Positions 10,162-22,470 of a stretch of 64,000 nucleotides of DNA are shown here, one piece after another. Location of the stretch: positions 48,989,993-49,053,992 of the forward strand of contig OZ020267.1 of NCBI GenBank assembly GCA_963971225.1, read 5' to 3'. Source of the stretch: Melieria omissa. Its lineage: Eukaryota > Arthropoda > Insecta > Diptera > Ulidiidae. The translations under genes were made by a program, and so were the position numbers. The notes under the pieces were generated by a model that saw only the letters and a list, made by a program, of their open reading frames with translations, did not search any database and was not told the DNA's origin. Each line of letters starts with the position of its first letter. Within the stretch, counting starts at the first letter, position 1.

Positions 10162-12424
10162 AGTATGTACGAGAATGCGTTGAGTATTGTTGCTTTGCAG
10201 TGTGGTGAGATTGATGCGAGCGAAATGTTACTTTAACCACGTTTCTCACGCGTCTAGCGCTCGTCGTCGCGCTCTTATACGTCGCTTACGTGAATTCGAG
10301 TCTGAGTGTGTATTGTTGAAAAAGCAGTGGGTTGGCGAGTGTGTGCCTGGCCTAAGCTGTTGTGCAGTTGATTGGTGCAACAGCCTGACTTACCCACAGT
10401 CAATCACGTTGTGCATGCCAAATTTGCACACATTGACGACGTCACTGATGATGGCTTTACGGGAATTGCGGCAGTTATCGGAGCCGACAGCAGTTCCTGG
10501 GCACTCGTGAGCGCGTTCTGGTGGCACATTAGAAACATACTTCCTGCGAAGGGTAGACCAAATCTTCATTTATTATACATTGGTGAACAGCTGCAGTCAG
10601 AACTGGTCCTAACCGCTATGCAGTAACGAACAACGTGGAAACTTTGGCTAAAGATTTGCGCTGCTGCAACATCCCATTAATAGCGAATAAGCGGGCCAAT
10701 TAAATTAAGCGCACGCCTGTTTTCCCCACGCTTTCATGAGGGTACTTTGCGTTTTCAACGCGCCGGCCGCAGTGGTTAGGCGCCCGAGCGATGAACACTG
10801 CCATCGCGTGTATGGGCTCACGGCTATTCGTGTTGTCTGCTGAATGGATTGCGTTGTGGCCACGTACCGGCCAGCTAACGTTATATCAATGCCGCCATAA
10901 ATAATAGCGCGGGCCTCTGAAGAGCGCTATCCGGGCGTCTGTTATCGTCGCTGCGTTTTTTGCGATTTCGCTTTAAAGAGCGCAGCCATGTTCATTGTCG
11001 GCAAACAATGGCCGCGTTGGCGCGGGGTTGGGGAAATCTGTTGAGCGTCAACATGTGAATCTCATATCCGCTTTCATGGTCTTCCGGGGATACCTTGAAG
11101 GAACAAAAAGGCTATTTCGCTTACTCATTTTTTCATTGGATGTTGCGGCTAACTTTGTGTGCTCGTTTCAGTTTTTATTGCACACTGCAATTTCGCATAA
11201 CACTTTAGGGTATTAAAAAAGAGAAAAGACAGTGCTCAAAGAATGGGGAAGCCAGCGAGCATTTAAAAATGCCGAAATATGCGAAAAACTTTGCTGAATA
11301 TAACGTTGACAGTGTAGGGAAAGGGCAGTGGGCGACGAGAGGCGGAATCATGCCATGCGCTGAAGCTAAATTTAAGGTCGACACAAACGCATTAAAAACT
11401 GCGTGAAGATTTTTTTTGTTTCCCAAAATACTGGCGATGACAATATGAATCAGTTTCTGCATAATACGTGGAATAGGTAAAAAATGTAATCCACTTGGTG
11501 CTAACTGCAAAATGTTTAGAAATTTCTGGGTATTTTTCTTTATTTAGTAAGTTTTCTAAATAGCAGTTTCTCGTTTTCTTGGTTGATAGGAACATTTTGA
11601 TATTTTGTATATTACGCTTTTGTTGAATTAATTGTAACTGTAGTTCTTTTCAAAACCTGAAGGCGTTCTAAACTAAAAACTATGAATGAAAATGTGGTTT
11701 CATAATGTGATTTTCTCCACGAGTTTGTTAAGTTTGTTTCGAATAAATTTCAAAATAAATATTAAAAGTTAAAGCTTCTGCAAAAATGAAAAAATAAAAT
11801 TATTTAATATATGCGGCGTCCAGATTTTCAGATATTTGGTTGACTTGAAGCGGAGTTATTGCGTCTGAAGTGGCATTATGTACAAAAATTAGTACAAAAA
11901 TAAACATCAAACGAAAAACCAATTCTAAGTTTTGTTTTAAACTTGGTAAAATGTGTACAAAAGGTCAATTTGGAAAATATTTGAAGGAGCATATCTTGGC
12001 AGAGTATAGAGTTCATATTTTCCACGAGAGAAGATATTCAATGGACAACGTTGTAAGCAATGGACAATAAAAAGGCGAAATTTGTATGTACTTTGATTAC
12101 AAATTTAAAAGTAAGCAAACGTTTAGTTAAATGCATTCAATGTAAGACAGAATGAAGAAGTTTGTATGCGAACTTAAATGGATGGCATGAACTCGTGGAA
12201 TTCTTAAATAAAGAAGACTAAGATTCGATCGAATGTTTACGAATTTGGAAAGGATGTGTTTGCTAATACTTGCAAAATGAAAAAGTTTTTAGTTATGCGG
12301 CTAAATCGGAGGGTAGGCTTCCGGTGTGAGTTTATTGACTTGGCTGACTTTTGTTTAGTCCTTCTAAGCGAACACTACATTAACCGCCTAAGGACGCGAA
12401 GGTCATAGTCATAGAGCTTAGTTG
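10162..12424. other. Long intergenic region, partly GC-rich
   Basis: No gene I can name. About 10190-11060 is less AT-rich than its surroundings, and frames of 84-107 codons run through it (10187-10510, 10372-10626), but they resemble no family I know. 11848-11876 carries a phrase (AAGCGGAGTTATTGCGTCTG) that recurs near 19565. Confidence 0.45.
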
Positions 12425-12604
12425 TAACACTTCGTTCAATAATGTGTGTGACTGACACATAGATGGCGGCACTAATACTAAATCAATATTTTTTTTCGAA
12501 ATTGTGAACTTTTTAGGCTTACTGTCAAAATTATATGTCAATCCGACCATTAGTTTACAAGTTACAGTGCTTTAAGTGACACTACTTTTGAGTTTTCAAA
12601 AAAA

Positions 12605-14038
12605 ATTAATTCAAAGCAATTCCGTGTGCTGATTTATCATTTATGGTGTTCACAGTTCAGCGGTATCTAGTATGTTAAATTTCCCACCTGGCAATTTTCC
12701 CGAATTTTCCCATATTGTATCTCAATTGTTTTTGCTTTGCATGAAAAACAGAGATACCGGTAATTTCAAAATTTGCCGCACTGCCGAGCATGTTTTTTGA
12801 AATAGGCAAAAAACAAAGTCAAATGAATTTTTTCACACAATCTCCGGAGCGAATTTTTTTGACTACTTTATACCACTATCGGGACGATTTCTTTATTTGA
12901 TGTTCAACGATTGTTTGCCATTTGAGCTAGGCATTTTTATTTTGAAAAATTTTCCACAATTATTTGAAACATATACAATGGGGTGCTCACAGTTAGATCG
13001 TTTTTTTTAGGGAAAGTTGCCCGAAATAAATTTTCCCACAAACTGTGAATTCCATAAATGTTTTTTAATGAAAAAAAATACTGTTCAATGCCAGGAATGG
13101 CTTGAAAAACATTATTCCGACTCTGCTCCATCAAAAAGAACCATTTGTTATTGGTACGCCGAATTCAAACGTGGTCGTACAGACACCGATGACATTCCAT
13201 CTACAGGACGGCCAAATGACGCTGTTATTCCGGAAAACGTTGAAAAAACACTGAAAATCATTATGTCCGACCGTAAAGTGAAAGTGGGGAGATTGCTGAC
13301 ATTCTAAAGATATCAGCAGGCAGTGTACACACCATAATACACGAACATTTGGTTATGAAAAAGGTGTTTTCGAAATGGGTGCCGCGTTTGCTCACACCGG
13401 AGCAAAAACAACAACGAATCGATGATTCAAAGAGCTGTTTGGACATGTTTACGCGCAACAAGTCGGAGTTTTTGCGTCGGTTCATCACAATGGATGAAAC
13501 ACAGTCTGCTGAGTGACATGCAACCGGTGAAAGCCGCCCAAAGCGTCCAAAGGCACAAACATCGGCTGGCAAGGTTATGGCGTCAGTATTTTGGGATGTG
13601 CACGGAATAATATTCATCGACTATCTTGAGAAAGGGAAAACAATCAATAGCGACTATTATGTAGCGTTGTTGGAACGTTTGAAAGAAGAAATCGCGATTA
13701 AGCGGCCCCATATGAAGAAGAAAAAAGTGTTGTTTCACCAAGACAATGCACCGTGTCACAAGTCGATGAAAACGATGGCAAAAATGCATGAATTGGGCTT
13801 CGAATTGCTTCCTCATCCCCCGTATTCTCCAGATCTGGCCTCCAGCGACTACTGGCTCTTCGCAGACCTCAAAAAGATGCTCCGTGGTAAGAGATTTGGC
13901 TCAAATGATGAAGTAATCGCCGAAACTAACGCCTATTTTGAAGGCAAAGAAAAATCGTTCTACAAAGGCGGTATCGAAAGATTGGAAAAGCGTTGGAATG
14001 ATTGTATCTCCCTGAAAGGGGACTATGTTGATGAATAA
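12605..14038 (+). pseudogene. Mariner transposase pseudogene (copy 2)
   Basis: Same transposase as at 7041-8090, but disabled in at least five ways. The start ATG reads ATT (about 12606). A 417-bp insertion splits the leader at 12641-13057. One G is missing near 13287 (GTGGGGAGATT versus GTGGGGGAGATT), shifting the frame. About 33 bp are lost after 13500, just past the first catalytic Asp. A TGG has become TGA near 13515. The C-terminal part (13577-14038) is open and keeps D2 and D3, with SSDYWLF in place of PSDYWLF. Near-identity to copy 1 says both are young; the damage came later, or this copy moved in trans. Confidence 0.92.
12641..13057. mobile_element. 417-bp insertion inside mariner copy 2
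   Basis: Absent from copy 1, so its limits are exact to within a base or two. The ends are inverted: TTATGGTGTTCACAGTT and AACTGTGAATTCCATAA. The interior repeats TTTTCCC-type phrases and has no ORF of note. AT lies outside both ends, but the true duplication length is unclear because of the overlap with the termini. Confidence 0.85.
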
Positions 14039-14104
14039 AAACGAATTTTGGCCAAAAAATGTGTTTTAATTAGTTAGTCACACACATTATTGAACGAAGT
14101 GTTA

Positions 14105-15962
14105 CTAATTGACACACACAATTATTTTCTGAGTGCAAAATATTCTCACCAAGAGCCGCAGGAAATAAGAGTTTCTGAAATCAATTTTTGATAACATCGA
14201 TTTTCTTTCTTGCTATCAATTGCGCTTTTTCTTACCTACATAATTTTTAGTACATAAGTTTTCCGCTTCTGAAGTAATATACGAGTTAAAATGTCGCCAT
14301 TAAATTCAGAGAGTAAATCATAAAATACAGGTAGCAGATATCAGCAGCCCAAGTTTCTTGTTTTTCATAATAAATACTCTTAGCTATGATTTACTGCCAA
14401 AACTATGGTGGACACTGGTGGACTTTTTTATGCTCTCACAAAACTTGCAATAATTATTTTGATCATACATTATATGTTTTTGAATATAACTAATACTACA
14501 GAAAACAAAACAAACAAACAAACTTGCAAACAAAACAAAGCATAAACAAAATTTGGCACTGTCAGTATAGAAAAATCAGAGAATCAGAGACCAGAGTTTA
14601 TTCGAAAACTAGATTCGTCGAATTTGCTTAGTTAGTTCAAAAGTTATAGTCAATTGAAGTGGGCTTTAAATATAGCAAAATTCCATTAACAATCGCATGA
14701 AATAAAATGTCGTAAATTTGGAGGAGTCGTGTCATGAAGGAAATACAAATTTTAAGAAACAAATTTCTAATCCTTACTAACTTAAGTACCACATAACGGT
14801 CTGCATCAAAAAAATGTTCAAGTTATACAAATATTATATAATATCATTTTTAATTTTTATTTTCTTCATACCCGACATAACTACAAGTTCTGAAATGTGG
14901 GTTCCGCTCGCAGCAGTTCCATGTCGTCTCTTGGTTAGAGTTGGCGGCCGCACCAACTGTCCGCCGCTCGCAAATTCGGCGTGAAACTGTAATGAATTTA
15001 CGTCCGCTACTTCTTGCTGCATTTACAATAGTCGTTTATTTCAATTTTATTTGCACAGCAATGCAAATGCTTTTAATTAAAATATTAAACTTTTAGTTTG
15101 CTACGAAAACTGCGGCCGCTGTGCCACTTGGCGCGCAGTCATAGTGCGCGTACAAAATACGTACGAGCGCATATGTACAAATGTATACATATGTATTAAA
15201 AAATAGGACTTTATGTGTATGTAGAATACACAATGGCGGGTGGCCGAAGCGTGGGGTTGTGGGGCGGACGGAGTGGGTGTGTGGCCTACACGCTCGAACG
15301 GCGTCTCCATTACGTCTTTTGGTTCGCTGCATCGCGCTTTGTCCCTTTCATTCGGGCGACGCCACGCTTCCCCGAGTGCTGCCAGTTCGAACGCAAAGTA
15401 TTAACGTATTTCAATTGCATCGGTAATCGCTTTAAAACCATAGTGCGCGCGCAGAGAAACACGCGTAGCCTTCAATTTGTTGTGTTTACAGAGCGAGTGG
15501 GGCCGGCACCGCCGAAAGATAAAAATCAACAGGTTCGGAATTTGGGTTACACGGCCACACGCTGGCAATGGCTGTGGGCTTCACTAAAACAGTCAAGCCG
15601 ATAATTGCAATTTCTCTGTGTGCTTACGACGTTATTTCATGCTGTTTATCGATGTCGATGTCGCCTCTTTTCACGCAAAAGCTTGTTTGAGCCGTCGGAA
15701 TACTTTCCATCGATAATTTTTGGTGGTTTCTGTGGTGTCCATATATTACGTCGGGCACATGCATACATACTAATTGTTAATATGTACGAGAGCTGTTCAA
15801 AAAGTGTCGCGAATTTTGACTTTCCGCAAGTTACGTATCTATATTCGATTTTCGTTTATTCTGTGGCGTTATGGTCGTATTCATATTCCTCACTTATGCC
15901 GACAAGTTCGGCCATTTTTAATGTTCAATTAATTTTTGACAGCTGTTTTGTTCGGACAGGCA
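14105..15962. other. Intergenic; GC-richer block at 14880-15600
   Basis: No supported gene. 14105-14880 is AT-rich. 14881-15600 is clearly richer in GC with overlapping frames on both strands (for example 15215-15604), a pattern that can mark a promoter or first exon, but I see no family match and no clear splice pair. Confidence 0.45.
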
Positions 15963-16250
15963 GCCGCCGTAGCTCAGCTGGCTAGTGCGTTGGGCGGCGA
16001 GTCAAGACTCCGCGAGTTCAAGACTTCGTTGCTGCTAACACCGAAAAAAAATAAAAATCAACAATTTTTCTTTCGGCGGCTGTCCTCAGCAGGAAATGGC
16101 AAACGTCTGAGAGTAAAAATTGCCTACGAAAAAGCTCCCAACTCGCCGTTCGGAATCGGCATAAAACTGTAGGTCCCTTCCAACCTTGTAAAAACAGTCG
16201 CACGCACAACATAGATGGTTGCGGGTAGCTAGGCGTTAGTCTCGGAGTTC
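15963..16250 (+). repeat. tRNA-derived SINE
   Basis: Starts with a tRNA-like head, GCCGTAGCTCAGCTGGCTAG, with an A-box-like TAGCTCAGCTGG (15970-15981) and a B-box-like GAGTTCAAGAC (16014-16024), an internal RNA polymerase III promoter. The body (CGTTCGGAATCGGCATAAAA, then CTGTAGGTCCCTTCC) resembles a SINE I recall from tephritid sequences. It is not a working tRNA: no acceptor stem closes after the B box. Confidence 0.75.
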
Positions 16251-17533
16251 TTGTACACAACTATTGCCTTTCGGCAGGACAACGGCGACTTAATCGACCA
16301 TACTGCAAAGTTGGTTTCGGAGAAAGTCTGAGACGATTGAGCAGGTCATTAGAGCCAATAAGCAAATAAACTGACGTGTTTAAAGGTGGCTGCAAGGAAG
16401 CTAGGGTCAAGCAGAACAAGAAAAAGGAGCGCGACACTGTGCGTAGGGACTACAAATAAACAATAATTCTTGACTACCGCACAAATTGGCACACTTTACA
16501 AATTTCATATAAATGTAATATTTTCAGTTCGGCAATAAAAGTCTGTTCGTATGCCCACTCATATGTGTGGATGTGTGTATAAGTGAACATATACAAATCA
16601 AATATAACCACATTTTTGAGTATACATATGTGAGTAAACATATTTACGTCAATACTCTTGTCCCAAATGCTCGTGCTTAGGTCTGCATACGTTCACGTCG
16701 TGCAAGGCATGTAGCCGATATGGATATCGCTCGCCAAAGGGGCACTTGTTGAAACTCAGATGTCTACGACGTCCTAAGTAAACACATTAGGTTTAAATAT
16801 TCACCAGAAAATATCGCACCGCCAATTGACGTCAATAATTTTAAACAAATTCACCCATTTATCATTCCTCCTGGGAATGGGTTTCTCAAGAAACCGATAA
16901 TAATCCAATGCGCACGTCAAATATTTACACATGATTTCATTTTTTAGGGGGTACACAACTTTTGCCGTCCACCATTTGGAGAATTTGAACCCCGAAACTG
17001 TCCCTTGTGTGTGAAACTAGCAAACTGTTAAAGCTTGTTTTCGAGGTGAAATATGGCAAGGCGGCACTAAAAGATGACAAGCAACTTGATTGGCGATGAC
17101 ATTGGAGCTCGTATCGAATGTAAATATTTCCCGCCTAATTGCGGAAAAAATTCGTTCGCTTTTTAGATGAATTTGAGACCGCCCCTGTCATCAGTTAGAA
17201 AAATTGATGAACCAAGGTAGGTAAGTAGCTGGTTGGCCACAAATGACTCAAGGTAAAAGCTTAAACAAGTTTAAAACAGAACTTAGAATTGGCTCTGTGT
17301 TCGATGCCAATCTTTTCACAAACGTAATAACTCCACTTCATGTCAATCAAATATAGACTGAATATAAAGAAACAAATTGACGTTTCCAGCGCACAAGTCA
17401 CATATAGGTGCCCCACCAAAACATTTTTTAAAAAGGGCTGTTTACTTTGCAACGCAAGTAATACTAAGAATGCTAAAGAAAATTGTTAACTATTTTTCCA
17501 TTACCATTTTTTAAGCTTTGGAAACTTGCCCAA
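16251..17533. other. Intergenic
   Basis: No supported gene. Around 16560-16640 are CATATGTG-type runs. A diverged, inverted copy of the AAGCGGAGTTATT phrase appears near 17318-17346. Confidence 0.45.
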
Positions 17534-17803
17534 TTAAACCAGGTATCTAACCATCATATCGACTGTCAAACTTGGATCTGCTTCCACGAGTCCCAGCAAG
17601 GCGTCGGAGTTAAGGACCTCAAAACGACCAGAGCGTGGGGCATCCTCAACGTCACAATCACCACTTCGGAATTCGGAGAACCACTTTACACTCACGGCAT
17701 TCTCCCTATGAGCTGCGTTTACTGCGGTAGCAGTTGTTGCATTTTTTCCACTTTTATAAAAAAAATACAGAATATGCCTCTTATACTCGTTCGAAGATTC
17801 CAT
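17534..17803 (-). pseudogene. Mariner transposase remnant, N-terminal only
   Basis: From the Met at 17803 the frame reads like a mariner helix-turn-helix head: RHILYFFYKSGKNATTAT..., then VKWFSEFRSGDCDVEDAPRS GR-type text. It stops after about 89 residues (TVDMMVRYL), before the linker and all catalytic residues. The IL.FF.KGKNA pattern is typical of mellifera-like mariners. No partner end is visible. Confidence 0.8.
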
Positions 17804-18151
17804 TTTATTTTTTAACAAAGCGTGTTTCTCTCCGCGATTAAAATCACTTGTTGAATGCACAATACATCAGAAAAAATAAAAAAAATTCCGTTATCTCCCA
17901 CGAATAATTTTTTGTATGCAAAAAGCGCCTATTCTGAAACTATTAAAAAAAAACCCACGATCTTATGGACTGACCTGATAGGTAGATTTATTTACAGACA
18001 AATTTAGACAGTTGTTAATCGTAATAGTGCTTGAACCATCGAGACTTCAGTCTCGGGGAGAGAAACCTTTGAAAGCTGAAAGCTGAAAACTTCGTTTTGT
18101 GAAGCTATAGATTAAAAATGTCTTTGTAAATGTGCATATGTACCAATAATT

Positions 18152-18398
18152 CTGTGGTCAAAAGCAATAACCGCTTAAATCGACTTAAGAAGAAATTGAG
18201 TTATGGATACCACCACGTTCCCTTGACTGTGCTCTACGTTTGTGTAAAATCGGAGAGTTTGTAACTTTAAAATAAAAACAGTTGTAAATAAAAACCTATT
18301 CGCATTCCCATAACGAACACACTACGTGCTAAAACTTTAAAACGAGATTGCTCGAAACAGCAATTTTCGACTTAGGCGGTTATTGCTTTTGACCACAG
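18152..18398. mobile_element. MITE, 247 bp
   Basis: Inverted ends CTGTGGTCAAAAGCAATAAC (left) and GTTATTGCTTTTGACCACAG (right) match for at least 23 bp and continue imperfectly through TTAAATCGACTTAAG. No ORF. No clear target duplication, so the superfamily is open. Confidence 0.75.
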
Positions 18399-19931
18399 TC
18401 GCCTGAGATTAGATTTAATAAATATTTAGTATAAAGTCGGACTTTTTGCTTTTTTAATATGCAGCTTTTCGAGGAAGACCGACGCACCAAAGTGGTAGAA
18501 CACTCAACTCGCCGTTTGTTTGTGTATTTACATATTTTCAGGCGTACATGTCGACGTCTGATAGGTGAGTGAGGTGTTACCAGTTTTTCTTTCTGCGGCT
18601 GGCAGCGTCGACGACATTTGGCGCGACAGCACGCACGACTGCGCGGCCGGGAGAAAACCGGCAGCGCTGTGATAAAAATGCCGGTACTCCCCTGACTTCC
18701 TCTTCACGTGATAGGAGCGATGACGTGACACCAGTGTGACCGACATGCTAGTGCGCCCATTGTGTGCTCTAATGTGTCTGCTGCATTTGCGTGACGTTCT
18801 TCCTACGCGAAGTGCCATTCTTAGCTCGGCGAATTTGCCTGCTTTGTATGGCAAATAAGAAGGCTTTTCATGAACACGGCATCTTTTACATGCAACTTCT
18901 TAAGCATTCATCATTCTGACACATTCATCATAAGGAGAGAATTCGAGCGGGAGTGGTAGAAATTCATTGTTAGCCGGTTAATTAAAAATATAGCAATATT
19001 TCTTTCGGGAAAGAATACATATCTGTGGCATTTTGACAAAACAACTTAAGTCGAAATAGCGCAAATTTCCTGTTTTTTAATCATAAAGAAACAATTTCCA
19101 GACGATTTTTTTGGTATAATCGGTTTGTTTCTATGACATTTAGTTATAGAGATATGACGTGTATAATTTCAACTTTTCTCGAGTTTTGCATGAGATTTGC
19201 TCTGCACTTTATCAGTATTTTTGCTCTCCTGAACATTTTGAAAATTAGACTTAGGTTGTTTTGTCAAAATCACAGATATGTATATCTAGAATTACAAAAA
19301 ACTCGCTGCTTACCTGAATCTGGTATATGACTCAAATCCTTGATCTCAGGTATGCCACTTCTATCCAAGACAGGGGTATAGCTCAAACTTGATCAGGGGC
19401 AGAGGGGCTCACAAATTGTTATTCCCAATTTAGTATTACGTGCTTCCTAAAGTAAACTGCCCTCTTCAACTAAGACATTTTGTGGTAGCGTCCACTTATG
19501 AATATGGGACTTAGTGCATTGAAAATTAAATTTCAGTCAAAATTTTATGATATTTGCTTCCCTGGAAGCGGAGTTATTACGTCTGAAGTGAAGGATGTTA
19601 ATTCCATAGGTCCAAAAATTAGTTGGTAATTAAGTTCATTAGTACTTGAGCTGCTAGGAGGCAAACGGAACCAGCATAGATATTGTGCGTTCATGAGCCT
19701 GCTGACCCACAACCGTCTTGGTCAGCTTTATCTGCAGCAGCTGCAACGGAAGAATCGCATGTTGAACCAGCACCAAGGAACCATTTGCCTTTTGCATTAA
19801 ATGTATGATGAAACTTAAGATTCCCTACAGCTTCAACCCTCAAATGAAACTATTAAAGCAGCTGTTTCTTTCTTTAACATTCCTGTAAATACCCTTTTTC
19901 CTGTCCATTCGGAATGTGCCAAGTCCCACTG
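18399..19931. other. Intergenic
   Basis: No supported gene. 18530-18850 is GC-richer with a 108-codon minus-strand frame that matches nothing known to me. 19563-19592 repeats the AAGCGGAGTTATTACGTCTG phrase also found near 11850. Confidence 0.45.
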
Positions 19932-20054
19932 CACAGTGATTCGACTCCATACAACCGCGGGACAAAATTAGAAGGAGTGGTCCGTTCTTCATGAAATTTG
20001 GTATACCAGTTAATCATGGTCTTTTGAATTGAAATATCCATTTTTTTTTTTTAA

Positions 20055-22470
20055 CCGTAGTCCTACGGAAAAAAAAACTCAATAATCCCACGTTAGTGTA
20101 GTTTTCTACACTATGGGTGTTTTGAGTAAGTAAAGTATTTCATTTACATTTTTATTTTAGTTTTTTTTCTATGTATTAATAAAATGCAATTAAGCTTAAA
20201 AGTATTTAATTTTATAAAAAAATTTAAATTAAAAAAATTCACTCTACGTATACGGTTCGAGTGTGATGTGCCTTGCAAATGGTTTTTTTGTATAGGCAGC
20301 AAGCAAATTCATGATTATATGTTTGTTTTGAACTATTCTCCTTAATGCATAGGAAACATTTGCCTCTTTTTTTTATTTGCTCTGGAATTGATTTTGATAC
20401 GGTTGGCTGCTGGTCAGAAATATCGCTTAATACCAATGGCGATCGCCCTTTTTTTCCGCGTTCCGCCATGTACGGTTTAGCCAATTCTAAACCAAGATTG
20501 CGCAGGAAAAGGCGACGTTTTGACTTTTTTTGTGTCTGTGGCCAACCAGGATTGATTCTAAAAATATGTTTTTATTTGTATAGTTACTGAGATAATAATT
20601 ACTGATATTGATAACTCACTCTTGGAAAATAACGAAAGCGTTCAAAGCTGATATGTCAATCATGTTGCTGAAAACTGCCATTGGCCATCTATTGGTTTTG
20701 CGTTTGCAGCTATATGTGGATATCATTTTATCAACAGTATCCACTCCGCCCTTTGTTTTGTTATAGTACGATACAATCTCTGGCATTTTTTTCGAATTAG
20801 TTCCCACTTCAGCAGAATCGTGTAAAGTACTTTGAAGTACCGTGCATTTGTCTTTTCTTGAAACGTACGATACAAGAACAGTGTTTTCGGCGAAAGCAAA
20901 TGTGGATTGGTATAGCGGCGCATTTTTGCACAATAAAAGTTTGGGAGGTATTGAACGCTTATTTTTGCGAATTGTTCCAACCATAGTTATTTGTTTCTTC
21001 AACAATTTTTGACCCAATTCGTGAGACACAAAGAAATTATCCATAGTCACATTGTGGCCGCGTAAGCCTTCAACCACCTTCAACCATTACCACACGCTGT
21101 CCAACATTTTTTTCTGGAGCACATCCAGCAAGTTTTCCAAGATATGGTTGAATGTTCCATACATAGTACGATTTCGAATCCACAAGTTGCCAAAATTTCA
21201 AACCATACCTTTCAGGCTTGCTTGGTATATACTGCCTAAACGAACAGCGTCCATTGAACCCGCACAATTGTTCATCAATTGTAACACATTCAGATGGATT
21301 ATAATATTTAGGCAATAACTGCACCCAATAACTCGCGAATGGGAGCAAATTTATCTTCCGATCTATTACGTCGACGATTTTCAGTATCATCAAAGCGAAT
21401 AATTCTTGTCAGGTATTCAAACATTTCTTTTGACATTATGGCTCTAAATATGGGTGGACCAAAATTTGCCTCAAAGAGTTCCGATACAGCTTGATTTTTT
21501 GCTCTAAAAATATAATTTAACAATATAATTTTTTAAAGAAAATATTGAACATACTTATATACACCAGCTAATAGCAATACGGCTATATTTGCATAAAGCA
21601 AATTAGCATCAACTTCTTTGTGGTTCTTGTTGATGAAACATCCAAATTTGTTTGTGTTCTCCAAAATAATTTTTTCAATATTTGAAGGAAAATACAATAA
21701 AAAAGCATCAATCATACTGGACACGCGAGAAGTAGTTGCTGTGGTACATCCTGGTTTCAACCGCAAAATATTTGCAGCTTGAGTACGTCCAACTGCTTGA
21801 GCCATCACAAATGGACTCCACACTATATTGTCTTTCGATACGAACATCGGGTCAGCATTTGCAAAATTAGAACCGGATAAAATATCATTTTCTTCGGCAC
21901 TGAACTCATTGCTGCTCTCATCTGAACTTTCACAATTAACTTCAGGTCCGAAATTATTATCAGTTCCATCAGATGAAAAGTCACATTCACTTTCTGTATC
22001 TTCATATAAAACACTTTCAATTTCTTTCGCACAAAAATTCCGTCCGGCCATTTCTTATATGAACTCTACAACCGTTTACGTTCACGTCCGACGTTCTACT
22101 GACGATTTCAATTCTTTTCAAACAAAAAATAATAATAATATTCAAATATTTTTGTCGCAGGAATTAACGATTATTTCAAATACATAAAAAATAACAGTAG
22201 CCATTGCTATTAATCAATAATTTCTATAAACTCATGGCTTACTATAGAAAAAATCACTAGGTGTAGAAAACTACACTTACCCTCTCAAATGGAAGTTCAT
22301 ATTTTTAACGGAAATGTTAATGATTTAAAAAACGAAACTACATGATCGTAGTAGGTTTTGATGATTTAGGAAAAGTCACGAAAGCTCAACTTCATATCTT
22401 GTACAGTTCTTGAGAAATTTAAGAAAGAAAATTAAAAAATGTAGTTTTCTACACTTCCGTAGGACTACGG
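20055..22470 (-). mobile_element. piggyBac element with intron-containing transposase
   Basis: TTAA on both sides (20051-20054 and 22471-22474). Terminal inverted repeat of 16 bp, CCGTAGTCCTACGGAA, itself nearly palindromic. A second motif, GTGTAGTTTTCTACAC or its complement, lies near each end (about 20095, 22261 and 22439), which fits the internal inverted repeats of piggyBac elements. The transposase is on the minus strand. Confidence 0.9.
20239..22051 (-). pseudogene. piggyBac transposase, two introns, frameshifted
   Basis: Starts MAGRNFCAKEIESVLYEDTE at 22051; the acidic N-terminus is typical. Two short GT-AG introns restore the frame: 21504-21554 (51 bp, GTATGT...TTTTTAG, between GVYK and AKNQAVSELF) and 20558-20619 (62 bp, GTGAGT...TTTTTAG, joining FQE to INPGW). 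Catalytic aspartates are present in VTIDEQL, NVTMDNFF and GGVDTVDKM. The C-terminus is a Cys-rich zinc-binding tail (CFLCIKEN...CCLYKKTICKAHH). Two frameshifts break it: near 21335-21350 (IRELL to WVQLLPKYY) and at 21070-21083, where a ten-base block AAGGTGGTTG-like is repeated. So the gene is dead in this copy. Seen: motifs, splice sites, breaks. Inferred: introns were used by the ancestor. Confidence 0.88.

Larger units (their letters stand above)
12427..14102 (+). mobile_element. Mariner copy 2 (irritans-type), interrupted and inactive
   Basis: TA at 12425-12426 and 14103-14104, with the same 27-bp ends as copy 1 (ACACTTCGTTCAATAATGTG...). It is 1676 bp long because a 417-bp sequence (12641-13057) sits inside the N-terminal coding part. 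Outside that, it aligns with copy 1 almost base for base. Confidence 0.93.

Noticed and set aside
10187..10626. Host gene in the GC-richer stretch
   Set aside because: Two overlapping frames, no recognisable domain, no splice pair; kept only as intergenic.
15970..16024. Working tRNA gene
   Set aside because: A- and B-box-like text only; no cloverleaf closes and SINE body follows.
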